Source of the DNA: Virgibacillus chiguensis
Lineage (GTDB): Bacteria > Bacillota > Bacilli > Bacillales > Amphibacillaceae
Assembly (NCBI RefSeq): GCF_900129865.1
Contig: NZ_FQXD01000009.1
Span: 104,030 to 168,029 of the forward strand
Direction: 5' to 3'
Length of the DNA stretch: 64,000 bases
Shown here: piece after piece, positions 55,468 through 64,000 of the stretch
Position numbering within the stretch: the first letter of the stretch is position 1
Layout of the letters: the number at the start of each line of letters is the position of its first letter
The notes under the pieces: model-generated
Told to the model about the DNA's origin: nothing
Seen by the model: only the letters and a program-made list of their open reading frames with translations
Databases searched by the model: none
Program-made: the position numbers and the translations under genes

Positions 55468-56748
55468 ATGAAGCGTGTAGGTATGTTTGTTTGGAATCAT
55501 TTTACAAATGACGCAAGAGTATTGAGAGAATGTACCAGTCTCTCTAAAAATGGATATGATGTAGAACTCATTTGTATTGATGACCCAAATGATCCTAATG
55601 TTAAAAGATATGAAGAAGTAAATGAAAACTTTCGAGTATATCGAATGAAGCGCTACCCGCCGACTTTGCTGTTGTTGCAAAAAATGTATCGATTTGCAGT
55701 CGGTAAAAGGTGGCCATTGATTCCTTTAGTCATAGTATGGGGCTTTCTCGTTTATTTATTGCCATGGATTGTTGTTCCGTTGACTATCCTTGTAGGCTTA
55801 TTATTAAAGACAAAGGTTCGAGTTGTGTGGATACGAGCTGCATTAATCTTAAGAATGATGATGAAGGGGCACCGTGGTAAATATGATATTTACCATGCAA
55901 ATGATTTAAACACGATGCCTCAAGCCTATGTGAGCGCAAAATGGAGGTTGGATAAGAAACCGCTAATATATGATTCCCATGAAGTGCAAACAAGCCGAAC
56001 TGGTTATGATAGCCCTTGGTATAAACGATTTGAATTGTTTTTCATTAAAAGAATAGATAGTATGATGGTAGAGAACGATACAAGGGCAAAGTATAATGAA
56101 GACTTATATGGGTTTTATCCGCATGTATTGCATAATTATCCTTCTTTAGAAATACAGCAAGTAGATGACAAAATTAATCTTCATGAAATGTTGCAGCTAC
56201 CACCAGATGAAAAGATTTTGTTGTATCAAGGTGGGATTCAAGCGGGAAGAGGGCTTGAAAAATTAATTGAAGCGTATCCGTTATTTAACGAAGGCACCCT
56301 TGTATTTATAGGTGATGGGAAAATTAAAGAAAAGCTTGTAGATATGGTAAAGGAAAAAGGGTTAGAGGAACATATCCGTTTTATTCCAAAAGTTCCTGTG
56401 CGAGATTTACCTAAATATACAAAAAATGCCTATCTTGGTTTTCAAGTGCTAAATAATATTAACTTTAATCATTGGTCTGCATCATCAAATAAATTATTTG
56501 AGTATATGATGAATGAGGTACCTGTAGTTGCTTGTAATTTTCCAGAAATTAAACGGGCTGTGGAAGAAAGCGAAGTAGGTATCACTATTGACCCACATGA
56601 TCCTGAAGAAATAGCAAAAGGTGTTAACTATTTATTAGAAAATCCAGACAAGCGTGATTATTTTAGTGCTAATTGCAAAAATGCCCGAAAAAAGTATAAT
56701 TGGGAAATAGAGCAACAGTATTTACTTGAAGTTTACAATAAATTTTAA
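55468..56748 (+). CDS. Glycosyltransferase family 4
   Basis: This 426-residue GT-B enzyme has an N-terminal acceptor domain with NHFTNDARVLRECTSLSKNG, two hydrophobic segments (about residues 88-115) that suggest membrane contact, YHANDLNTMPQAYVSAK, and a C-terminal donor domain with LLYQGGIQAGRGLEKLIEAY and SSNKLFEYMMNEVPVVACNF. It follows the previous gene by 11 bases and precedes the dehydrogenase by 38, so they are probably co-transcribed. Acceptor and donor are unknown. Confidence 0.86.
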   Translation: MKRVGMFVWNHFTNDARVLRECTSLSKNGYDVELICIDDPNDPNVKRYEEVNENFRVYRMKRYPPTLLLLQKMYRFAVGKRWPLIPLVIVWGFLVYLLPWIVVPLTILVGLLLKTKVRVVWIRAALILRMMMKGHRGKYDIYHANDLNTMPQAYVSAKWRLDKKPLIYDSHEVQTSRTGYDSPWYKRFELFFIKRIDSMMVENDTRAKYNEDLYGFYPHVLHNYPSLEIQQVDDKINLHEMLQLPPDEKILLYQGGIQAGRGLEKLIEAYPLFNEGTLVFIGDGKIKEKLVDMVKEKGLEEHIRFIPKVPVRDLPKYTKNAYLGFQVLNNINFNHWSASSNKLFEYMMNEVPVVACNFPEIKRAVEESEVGITIDPHDPEEIAKGVNYLLENPDKRDYFSANCKNARKKYNWEIEQQYLLEVYNKF

Positions 56749-56786
56749 ACACAAAATATTACTAAGGCAGAAAGAAGGGCATTACA

Positions 56787-58043
56787 ATGAAGATATGTAC
56801 TGTAGGACTTGGATATATAGGGTTACCAACATCGATTATGTTTGCGAACTATGGAGTTGACGTGTTAGGTGTAGATGTAAAGCGTGAAGCTGTAGAAATG
56901 TTAAACAACGGTCAAATTCATATTGAGGAGCCTGGTTTACAAGAGGCGTTAGACAACGCAATTGGATCAGGAAAGTTTAAAGCTTCTTTAGAACCGCAAC
57001 CTGCTGATGTTTTTATTATCGCAGTTCCTACTCCGAATAATGATGATCAATTTAAATCAGCAGACCTTAGCTATGTGATGCAAGCTACAGAAAACATTAT
57101 TCCATTTCTGGAAAAAGGAAATGTTGTTATTGTAGAATCGACTATTGCTCCTCGAACAATGGATGATTACGTGAAACCTAACTTAGAAGAAGCTGGTTTT
57201 GTTATTGGAGAGGACATTTATTTAGTTCATTGTCCAGAACGTGTACTTCCAGGTCAAATTTTAAATGAATTAATTTATAATAATCGAATCGTCGGCGGAA
57301 TTACGCCAGCATGTACAGATGAAGGTGCAAAAGTATATGAAACTTTTGTTAAAGGGGATATTATTAAGACCAATGCAAAAACGGCAGAAATGTCGAAGTT
57401 GATGGAAAATACATTTCGTGATGTAAATATTGCTCTAGCCAATGAATTAGCCAAAGTGTGTAACGAGTTAGATATCAATGCTCTAGATGTTATTGAAATG
57501 GCGAATAAACATCCTCGTGTTAATTTGCATACTCCAGGACCAGGAGTAGGTGGGCATTGCTTAGCAGTAGATCCTTATTTCATAATTGCGAAAGCACCAA
57601 ATGAGGCAAAACTAATTAACCTATCTCGTCAAATCAACAAATCTATGCCTCAATATGTAATCGACGCTGCAGATAAGTTATTAGCAAAATACAATGGTAA
57701 AAAAATCACAGTGTTCGGTTTAACTTATAAAGGAAATGTAGATGATATAAGAGAGAGTCCGGCAATGGAAATATATGAAGCGCTGAACTCCCGCCCGGAA
57801 TATGAAGTGGTGGCTTATGATCCACATGTTAAATTAAGCTTCGTAGAACAGGATTTAGACAAAGCATTGACAGATGCTGATTTAGTGCTTGTACTAAGCG
57901 ATCATAATGAATTTAAAGAACTAAACAGCCCAAGTTTCAAAAAAATGAATGTACCGCAAGTATTTGATACAAAAAACATCGTGAAGTCTCATGCTGATCA
58001 AATGCAGTATATCAACTATGGTAACTTATATAAATATCTTTAA
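56787..58043 (+). CDS. wecC: UDP-N-acetyl-D-mannosamine dehydrogenase (WecC-like)
   Basis: This enzyme oxidises UDP-ManNAc to UDP-ManNAcA with NAD+. The 418-residue product has the Rossmann motif VGLGYIGLPTSIMFANYG, the family block HCPERVLPGQIL and the catalytic Cys in GPGVGGHCLAVDPYF, then the C-terminal domain with FGLTYKGNVDDIRESPA. The HCPERVLPG block points to the WecC branch rather than UDP-glucose dehydrogenases such as TuaD. It suggests that the polymer contains an N-acetyl-hexuronic acid. A UDP-GlcNAc 2-epimerase is not in the window. Confidence 0.9.
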   Translation: MKICTVGLGYIGLPTSIMFANYGVDVLGVDVKREAVEMLNNGQIHIEEPGLQEALDNAIGSGKFKASLEPQPADVFIIAVPTPNNDDQFKSADLSYVMQATENIIPFLEKGNVVIVESTIAPRTMDDYVKPNLEEAGFVIGEDIYLVHCPERVLPGQILNELIYNNRIVGGITPACTDEGAKVYETFVKGDIIKTNAKTAEMSKLMENTFRDVNIALANELAKVCNELDINALDVIEMANKHPRVNLHTPGPGVGGHCLAVDPYFIIAKAPNEAKLINLSRQINKSMPQYVIDAADKLLAKYNGKKITVFGLTYKGNVDDIRESPAMEIYEALNSRPEYEVVAYDPHVKLSFVEQDLDKALTDADLVLVLSDHNEFKELNSPSFKKMNVPQVFDTKNIVKSHADQMQYINYGNLYKYL

Positions 58044-58067
58044 ATTCTGGGTAAAGGAAGCAATTTT

Positions 58068-58892
58068 ATGTTTAAAGAAATAAAACAAGTATTGCAGGAG
58101 CAATTTCAGTATAGAGATTTAATTTTTAGGATGGCTTCATTTGAGATAAAAGCAAAATATCAAATTCATTATTTGGGAGCCATATGGCAAATTTTAAATC
58201 CCTCCATACAAATAGCAATATACTGGTTTGTTTTTGGGCTAGGAATACGAGGAGGCAATCCAGTTACAACCAAGTTAGGGGAAGTTCCATTTTTTCTTTG
58301 GATGCTAATGGGGCTAATCCCTTGGTTTTTTATAAGCCCTTCTATTGTGGGGGGATCAAATAGTGTGCATCAAAAAGTAAGCTTGGTTTCAAAAATGAAA
58401 TTTCCAATTAGTTTGCTACCTACTACTAAACTTTTTGTTAATAGCTTCCAGTTTATAACAATGTTATCACTTTTATTTATTGTTTTATTTATATATGGGA
58501 TTTATCCAACTTTACATTGGATACAGTTGGTATACTATATTGGATGTTTGTTTATATTCTTGTTTTCTTTTGCGCTCTTAAGTTCAACTATAGCGACTTT
58601 AGTTAGAGATTACCAAATGTTATTACAGTCAATGATGAGGATGTTACTTTATTTATCCCCTATTCTTTGGGATCCAAATGGTGACAGAGTCCCAGACTGG
58701 ATAAGTAATATATTAAAATTAAATCCATTTTATTATATACTTACTGGAATAAGAAGTTCATTTTTAGGAGAGTCTTGGTTTTTTGAGGATATGACCTATA
58801 CCATATATTTCTGGCTTTTTACATTCGCCTTGTTGTATTTTGGAGCAAAAACGCATTTGAAGTTTAGAAATAATTTTATGGACTATTTATAA
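58068..58892 (+). CDS. tagG: Polysaccharide ABC exporter permease (TagG-like)
   Basis: This 274-residue membrane protein has six helices and matches the ABC-2 permease family that exports lipid-linked polymers (TagG/RfbD/KpsM). Typical blocks are YQIHYLGAIWQILNPSIQIAIYWFVFG and GLIPWFFISPSIVGGSNSVHQK. It pairs with the ATPase encoded 22 bases downstream. The role, flipping a finished wall polymer across the membrane, follows from the family. Confidence 0.9.
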   Translation: MFKEIKQVLQEQFQYRDLIFRMASFEIKAKYQIHYLGAIWQILNPSIQIAIYWFVFGLGIRGGNPVTTKLGEVPFFLWMLMGLIPWFFISPSIVGGSNSVHQKVSLVSKMKFPISLLPTTKLFVNSFQFITMLSLLFIVLFIYGIYPTLHWIQLVYYIGCLFIFLFSFALLSSTIATLVRDYQMLLQSMMRMLLYLSPILWDPNGDRVPDWISNILKLNPFYYILTGIRSSFLGESWFFEDMTYTIYFWLFTFALLYFGAKTHLKFRNNFMDYL

Positions 58893-58914
58893 AAATGAAA
58901 TAAGGTGTAGATGG

Positions 58915-59811
58915 ATGAATTTAAAAGTTGAGTTTAAAAATGTTTACAAAAGCTTTAGCATGCACGCTAAACAGTCACAAAAATTATTAGAACTGTTCTC
59001 ACTTAACAAAAAAGGTAAAAAAGAAAAAAGATTCCAAGCTGTTCGGAATGTTTCATTTAAGGTTTTTGAAGGAGAATCTGTAGGTATAATAGGGCTCAAT
59101 GGATCAGGAAAATCAACATTATCGAATTTGCTTGCTCAAGTAATTCAACCTACTAGTGGGAATATTGATATATATGGTGAAACTTCTTTAATTGCTATCT
59201 CAGCTGGATTAAATAAAAATCTAAACGGATTAGAAAATATTCAATTGAAGTGTATGATGCATGGTATTAGTAAGGAAGATATAAAAAGGTTAACACCTGA
59301 TATAGTTAAGTTTGCAGATATAGGAGATCATATATATCAACCTGTTAAAAATTATTCTAGTGGTATGAAATCAAGATTGGGTTTTGCTATAGCAGTGCAT
59401 ACTGATCCAGATATATTGATAATTGATGAAGCTTTGTCAGTAGGGGATTCAACTTTTGCTGAAAAATGTTTAATTAAGATGAATGAATTTAAAGAGAAGG
59501 GTAAGACAATTTTTTTTGTTAGCCATTCAGCCGGACAAGTTAAAAGATTTTGTAATAAGGCAATATGGATGCATTATGGAGAAATTAAATCATTTGGGGA
59601 TATTCAGGAAGTAACATCTGTATATCAAGAATTTATTAAGTGGTTCAATAATTTAACTGAAACAGAAAAGGCCCGATATAAGAAAGAGAGTTTAGAGGAA
59701 CAAGCTGTTTTATCACACAAAGATAAAAATTCCCGTGACACTGCTTTTTTAAAGAATATTGCTGTAATTTTACCAGTTATACTATTTGGGGTTTTAGTGG
59801 TTTTACAATGA
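58915..59811 (+). CDS. tagH: Polysaccharide ABC exporter ATP-binding protein (TagH-like)
   Basis: This 298-residue ATPase has Walker A (GLNGSGKSTL), the signature YSSGMKSRLGFA and Walker B (ILIIDEALSVGD), all of the polysaccharide exporter type. The first 45 residues include the TagH-type basic insert (LFSLNKKGKKEKRFQ). After the ATPase domain (about residue 245) a short linker leads to a C-terminal membrane helix (IAVILPVILFGVLVVL). B. subtilis TagH is much longer, with an extracellular part that is missing here. AAGGTG precedes the ATG. Confidence 0.9.
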   Translation: MNLKVEFKNVYKSFSMHAKQSQKLLELFSLNKKGKKEKRFQAVRNVSFKVFEGESVGIIGLNGSGKSTLSNLLAQVIQPTSGNIDIYGETSLIAISAGLNKNLNGLENIQLKCMMHGISKEDIKRLTPDIVKFADIGDHIYQPVKNYSSGMKSRLGFAIAVHTDPDILIIDEALSVGDSTFAEKCLIKMNEFKEKGKTIFFVSHSAGQVKRFCNKAIWMHYGEIKSFGDIQEVTSVYQEFIKWFNNLTETEKARYKKESLEEQAVLSHKDKNSRDTAFLKNIAVILPVILFGVLVVLQ

Positions 59812-59898
59812 TTTTAAAATAAACATTAAATTAATGTAAACAAACGAGAATTACAGAATAACTTTTAATAATAAAAGAAGAATAGAGGAGGGGGTAAG

Positions 59899-60627
59899 AT
59901 GTCAGAGAACGTTATTATGGATGATAAAAAAAGGGATTGGATTATCTCAAATCTAGTTGGCAGGAATATTCTTGATATATCTTTTGATGCCGACCTAGCT
60001 GTTTTGGGGGACTATAAAACTGTAGAATATTGTAATTTTATTCTTAACAAGGAATGCTATATAGAAAACTGTTCAACTGTTCATGACTTAATGGATTATG
60101 ATTTTGCTAATTTAAAATATGATACTATAGTTTTCAATAAGACAATATCCGACCAAAAGTATATAGGTATTTTACTAAAAAAAATGATGCCTATAATATC
60201 GGATAAAGGAAAGTTATTATTTTCATTAGATCTAGTTAAAGTTAAAGAATTAAATTTTGATACGTATCAAGGTTTATTGTTAAATTACCTTTTTTTGGAT
60301 GGTGTTTTATATTGTACTTTTAAAAAAGATATAAGTAACCACCGTATACAGTTAAATAAAAGTAATTTAAACAAAACTTCTTGCGAGGAGATTAAAAAAA
60401 TAGAAACCTTAGAACAGAGAAATCGTAATTTGAATGAACAATTAAGACAGGAAAAAATTCAAAAATTAGAAGCGAACAGAGAATTGTATCAAGAATATGA
60501 AGATACAGAAAAGTTGTTAAATAACCTCATTATTATGGAAAGAAAGTATAATGCATTAATGAACTCTAAATTAGGAAAAGTAACGCTTAAGTATTGGGAT
60601 ATGAAAAATAGAAAACGAAGAAGGTGA
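59899..60627 (+). CDS. Hypothetical protein with methyltransferase-like and coiled-coil parts
   Basis: This 242-residue protein is not recognised with confidence. Its N-terminal 140 residues resemble a small Rossmann domain: a GRNILDISFDADLAVLG start, FDTIV-like strand (KYDTIVFNKTIS) and MPIISDKGKLLFSLDL. The glycine-rich SAM motif is not intact, so catalysis is doubtful. Residues 160-225 form a coiled coil (ETLEQRNRNLNEQLRQEK). It ends SKLGKVTLKYWDMKNRKRR, a tail often seen at the ends of surface-glycan proteins. GGAGGGGG precedes the ATG. The next gene overlaps or abuts its stop. Confidence 0.7.
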   Translation: MSENVIMDDKKRDWIISNLVGRNILDISFDADLAVLGDYKTVEYCNFILNKECYIENCSTVHDLMDYDFANLKYDTIVFNKTISDQKYIGILLKKMMPIISDKGKLLFSLDLVKVKELNFDTYQGLLLNYLFLDGVLYCTFKKDISNHRIQLNKSNLNKTSCEEIKKIETLEQRNRNLNEQLRQEKIQKLEANRELYQEYEDTEKLLNNLIIMERKYNALMNSKLGKVTLKYWDMKNRKRRR

Positions 60628-60632
60628 GGTTA

Positions 60633-63272
60633 ATGAATAATTTTAACTCTAAGTATGAAGAAAAGTTAAACAAGATTAAAGAAAGAAAAAAAGAATTATT
60701 AAAAAACATTGATACAGAAAAAGAAATTGTCAAATATTTAAGAGAAAATGATCAGTCTTGGTATTTCTTTTTAAAAGACAATCTAATTATAGAAAAAGAA
60801 AAAAAATTAAGTAAAGAAGAGTATTTACAAATTAAACAACGTAAGTTTGACAATGAATACTTAGGTTTAATCCGCAATAGGTTAAAATCCATTTCAAAAA
60901 GTAATGGATCAAGATTTTATGAAAAAATGAATACTAATATTGCTACCGTATGTGATTCGAAATTTTATAATACGTTCAAAGATACTGTGAATTTAGAGGT
61001 TGTTGATCCCCAGAAGAAACTTGATATCACCTTATACGAAGCTCTAATAATTAGTAGTTTTAATGAGAGCTTATGTGGTGAATGGGTTTATAATGATAAA
61101 GAAAACAACATAATTAATCAAATGTTGGCTATTGTAAATGAATTTCATAAATATGGAAAACCAGTTATATTTTATGATCAAAGAAAAGATGTAAATAATT
61201 ATATTTTGGAAGTGGCTAAAAATAGTGATATTATTTTTACTACTACAAGAAATAAGTTAAGGTATTATCATGAAAATAATATATATAATGTGGAAATAGG
61301 TTCGTATACGATTAATCCACAGCTATTCAATCCGATAGGGATTTATGATATTCCAAGAGTAGATGGTGTTTTATATGAAGGAGACTGGGAAAATAACTTT
61401 CTTCAAGAAGAAATTCTTGATGGCGTTGTTAATAGTGATAAAAATTTGAAAATTATTGAGCCAGGGTCTATCTACAAAACTCCAGAAGAATATAATTATC
61501 CAACAAAATATTTAAAATATATCTCTCCATTAGATGGTTATACTTCGAAGGATTTTCATAAATTATATAATTATTCTATTGCTTTTAATGATATAGAACG
61601 AATTTATGAATTACAAGCAACAGGCAGTATAGTGATTTCTAATTATCACCCTTATATAAATAATAATTTTCCCAACGTATATACTGTAGATACGCAATTT
61701 GAAGTCATTAACGTATTAAATTCTCAAAACCCTCAAAGTATGTATCAGTTACAATTAGAGGGTGTACGAAATGTAATGAACAATTATACGTGTTACGAAA
61801 AAATGGATTTAGTATTAAACAAGGTTGGAATAAATTGTAATTTGAAACCTAGAAGAGTATTGGTTGTTGGATGTAGTAATAAGTCTAGAGAGCAATTTGA
61901 AAGGCAGTCTTACAAAAATGCCCAATTTGCTTTATTGAGTGAATTTAAAAATATTAATTTTTCTGATTTCGATTTCTTGGTTTATTTTAATGACAATTAT
62001 TTTTATGAAGAGTATTACTTGGAGGATCTCTTAAATGGTTTTAAATATACAAATAGTGATTTTGTAGCAAAGAATGACAAAAATGATGCTATAAAGTCCT
62101 TTTCTTATATAAATGAAATAACAGATATATATAAAACAATGTTCCATATTAAATCATTTTTAAAAGAAGATATTATTAGTCAAAGATTCAAAACAAATGC
62201 TTATAATGGGTTTTGTATTGACCATTTAGAAGTTTCTCTAAAAAAAGATAAAAAACTAAAGGAAAGTAATGAATTAAAGGAATTATCAGTTATAGTGCCA
62301 ATATATAATAATGGAAAATTTTTAGAATATAAATGCTTTGAAAGTTTAAAAAGAAGTAGCATTTTTAATAAAATGGAAATTATTTTTGTGGATGACGGTT
62401 CTACAGATAATGAAACCCTGAAGATTGTAAACAGGCTGTTTAGGTCTTATGATAACATTATTTTATACACTTTTAATGACTATGGTAGTGGAAGTGCTTC
62501 ACGTCCTAGAAATAAAGGTATAGAATTAGCTACCTGTGAGTATGTCACTTATCTTGATCCAGACAATGAAGCGATTAATGATGGATATGCAAGGCTTTTA
62601 TGTGATATTAAAAGTAGAGAGTCTTTAGATGTTGTAGTAGGTAATATTTCTAGATACGACTCTTCTTTAAATAAAAAAGAAATTAATTACTATAATACAG
62701 CATTTAAAATAACACATTCTGACATAGTAAGGAATCCAAAAGAATTACTAAAAAAATCTAACTTAAAAGTTCAAAGTATACAGGCGTTGATAGCTAAAAA
62801 AAGTTTAATAACAGATAATAATTTGAAAATGGTAGAGAGCGCAGCTGGCCAAGACACTTTGTTTTTTCAAGAACTACTAGTACATGCTAATGAGTTAAAA
62901 ATAGTTAATATGAATATTCATGTTTACTATGCAGCAGTTGATAATTCGGTTACAAATACTGTTTCAAGTAATTTTTATAAAAAATATTATAAAGTTGAAA
63001 AGGAAAGAATCAAATTTCTCCATAGACACGACTTATTTGATATTTACATTAACAAAAAGTTCCCATTATATTTTGTCAATTGGTACCTAAAAAAACTAAC
63101 ATCCTTAAAGAAAGGTGAGGAGTCGGAGTCTTTAATTATTTTAAAGAAAATATATGACATGTATTCACCTTATGTAAAAATAGATGACGACTTAATAAAA
63201 ATGTTTAGAAAATATGTAGAGCGGGGCAGGTACGTTGATTTTGTAATATACTGTAAAGAAAATTGTAAATAG
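60633..63272 (+). CDS. Two-module glycosyltransferase (CgeB-like plus GT2)
   Basis: This 879-residue protein has a charged helical N-terminus (about 1-100), a central part (about 140-400) resembling CgeB/GT-B glycosyltransferases (NSDIIFTTTRNKLRYYHENN, GSYTINPQLFNPIG), a linker, and a GT2 domain (about 550-800). The GT2 part shows ELSVIVPIYNNGKFLEYK, IIFVDDGSTDNETL, RPRNKGIELATCEYVTYLDPDNE with the DPD metal site, and a GQDTLFFQELL block. The ATG at 60633 is preferred to the GTG at 60624, which overlaps the previous stop; GGTGAGG lies between them. It may add two sugars in sequence, such as a repeat unit. Confidence 0.85.
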   Translation: MNNFNSKYEEKLNKIKERKKELLKNIDTEKEIVKYLRENDQSWYFFLKDNLIIEKEKKLSKEEYLQIKQRKFDNEYLGLIRNRLKSISKSNGSRFYEKMNTNIATVCDSKFYNTFKDTVNLEVVDPQKKLDITLYEALIISSFNESLCGEWVYNDKENNIINQMLAIVNEFHKYGKPVIFYDQRKDVNNYILEVAKNSDIIFTTTRNKLRYYHENNIYNVEIGSYTINPQLFNPIGIYDIPRVDGVLYEGDWENNFLQEEILDGVVNSDKNLKIIEPGSIYKTPEEYNYPTKYLKYISPLDGYTSKDFHKLYNYSIAFNDIERIYELQATGSIVISNYHPYINNNFPNVYTVDTQFEVINVLNSQNPQSMYQLQLEGVRNVMNNYTCYEKMDLVLNKVGINCNLKPRRVLVVGCSNKSREQFERQSYKNAQFALLSEFKNINFSDFDFLVYFNDNYFYEEYYLEDLLNGFKYTNSDFVAKNDKNDAIKSFSYINEITDIYKTMFHIKSFLKEDIISQRFKTNAYNGFCIDHLEVSLKKDKKLKESNELKELSVIVPIYNNGKFLEYKCFESLKRSSIFNKMEIIFVDDGSTDNETLKIVNRLFRSYDNIILYTFNDYGSGSASRPRNKGIELATCEYVTYLDPDNEAINDGYARLLCDIKSRESLDVVVGNISRYDSSLNKKEINYYNTAFKITHSDIVRNPKELLKKSNLKVQSIQALIAKKSLITDNNLKMVESAAGQDTLFFQELLVHANELKIVNMNIHVYYAAVDNSVTNTVSSNFYKKYYKVEKERIKFLHRHDLFDIYINKKFPLYFVNWYLKKLTSLKKGEESESLIILKKIYDMYSPYVKIDDDLIKMFRKYVERGRYVDFVIYCKENCK

Positions 63273-63434
63273 ATGGTTTTGTTCACTATTGAATAATTTC
63301 AGGAAGGTTGTAATTAGAGTCTTGAATATTTTGATTTAAATTATTTTGCATTATACTAGGGTTACTATCAGTACCTTAGTTTTTTACATAAAATAGAAAC
63401 TTATAAAAAGTTTTATTTTTTGGAGGTGTTTAAA

Positions 63435-64000
63435 TTGAGAAGAATTACTAGTATATTACTAATTTTTATTTTTACATTTGCGGTGTATTTGCCACTATCT
63501 GCAGTTGAAAAAGAAGATGCGTATAAATTTGTAGAATTAAAGAAAGATATTTTAATAAGTGAACATTTAACATTAGAGAAAGGCACTTTTGTTTTTGTAG
63601 AAGAAACGGAAAAAAATAAAAAATTAATTAATTTTGAGGGAAATAGTTTTTTGGTGAGTGAGGATTCTTTAAAGTATTTAACAAAATCAGAGAAAAAGGA
63701 TTTGCTAGAAAAAGTTAATTATATAGATAATGACTCTATAAAAGAAGATAAATTCTCCTATCAAAGAGTAGATGAACTGTTTGGTGCAAATGGTGGGAAA
63801 ATAAAAATTAAAAAGAACGAAACTGAAGAGGATGTTAAATTACCTGTTCATATATTAAATGGCGCTGAAGTTGTTTATATCGGAAATACAGTATTTTATG
63901 TTGATGAAACAGATTATGAACAAAATTTGCAGAGGAATGAGGAAGCAGTAGAGGAAGAGCAACTAGATGAGGAGAATGGTGAAGCAGTAGAGGAAGAGCA
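63435..64000 (+). CDS. Secreted protein with acidic tandem repeats (5' part)
   Basis: An open frame starts at TTG 63435, six bases after GGAGGTG, and runs off the window end (188 codons seen). It has a signal peptide (MRRITSILLIFIFTFAVYLP, cleavage near SAVEK) and a mature part rich in Lys, Glu and Asp without a recognised domain. At the end, a 13-residue unit (EAVEEEQLDEENG) begins to repeat: the 20 bases at 63942-63961 recur at 63981-64000. The 162 bases before it hold no other gene. It may be a wall-associated protein linked to the polymer locus. Confidence 0.75.
   Translation, partial: MRRITSILLIFIFTFAVYLPLSAVEKEDAYKFVELKKDILISEHLTLEKGTFVFVEETEKNKKLINFEGNSFLVSEDSLKYLTKSEKKDLLEKVNYIDNDSIKEDKFSYQRVDELFGANGGKIKIKKNETEEDVKLPVHILNGAEVVYIGNTVFYVDETDYEQNLQRNEEAVEEEQLDEENGEAVEEE

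Overview
The window is a chromosomal segment from a low-GC, endospore-forming Firmicute. Sporulation genes (spoIID, spoIIQ, spoIIID), mbl, flhO/flhP and the order atpD-atpC-ywzB-ywmB-murA...spoIID...spoIIQ...spoIIID-mbl-flhO-flhP...fabZ match the Bacillus subtilis atp/ywp region. The broken synteny and the many dispersed non-coding repeats suggest a Bacillaceae relative such as the Oceanobacillus/Virgibacillus group; that placement is an inference.

Layout. 1-4.4 kb: 3' part of atpD, atpC, ywzB, ywmB, murA. 4.8-12.4 kb: a dipeptide/murein-peptide operon (dppA-dppB-dppC-dppD-dppE-ykfC-ykfD) inserted between murA and spoIID, with a CodY-like box at its promoter and a copy of one repeat family on each side. 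12.9-20.2 kb: spoIID, spoIIQ, spoIIID, mbl, flhO, flhP, an EpuA-like gene and fabZ. 20.3-27.1 kb: a small lipoprotein, a candidate small RNA with its own promoter and terminator, a ComK-like regulator, and a TetR-controlled RND efflux pump with adaptor. 27.3-28.0 kb: a 21/42-nt tandem array between convergent genes. 28.0-36.3 kb: zwf, a split ThrE-type exporter, a ChbG/YdjC deacetylase with a GntR regulator, and a PTS EIICB-nanE pair facing an RpiR regulator (amino-sugar use). 36.8 kb: a TPP riboswitch with no thiamine gene behind it. 37.3-39.0 kb: lipM-lipA. 40.0-44.9 kb: a divergent hprK, a four-helix proteolipid-like membrane protein, tagO, gndA. 46.4-53.8 kb: a large secreted subtilase, a DinB-like protein, an APC permease, a GDPD. 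54.3-64 kb: an AT-rich cell-surface glycopolymer locus (two GT4 enzymes, a WecC-like dehydrogenase, a TagGH-type exporter, a coiled-coil protein, a large two-module glycosyltransferase) and the start of a secreted repeat protein cut by the window end.

How the parts work together. dpp/ykf would import and cleave wall-derived peptides. zwf and gndA are the two oxidative pentose-phosphate dehydrogenases, placed 14 kb apart. The PTS/NanE pair would feed ManNAc-6-P to GlcNAc-6-P. tagO starts lipid-linked wall polymers and the 54-64 kb locus probably builds and exports one.

The intergenic DNA is unusually rich. At least three dispersed repeat families (called R1, R2 and R3 here) occupy most gaps over 300 bp. 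The most interesting leads are the candidate small RNA at 20.88-21.01 kb, the 21-nt arrays, the orphan TPP riboswitch, the AtpE-like duplicated proteolipid at 41.2 kb, the divergent HprK, and the repeat-bracketed dpp operon.
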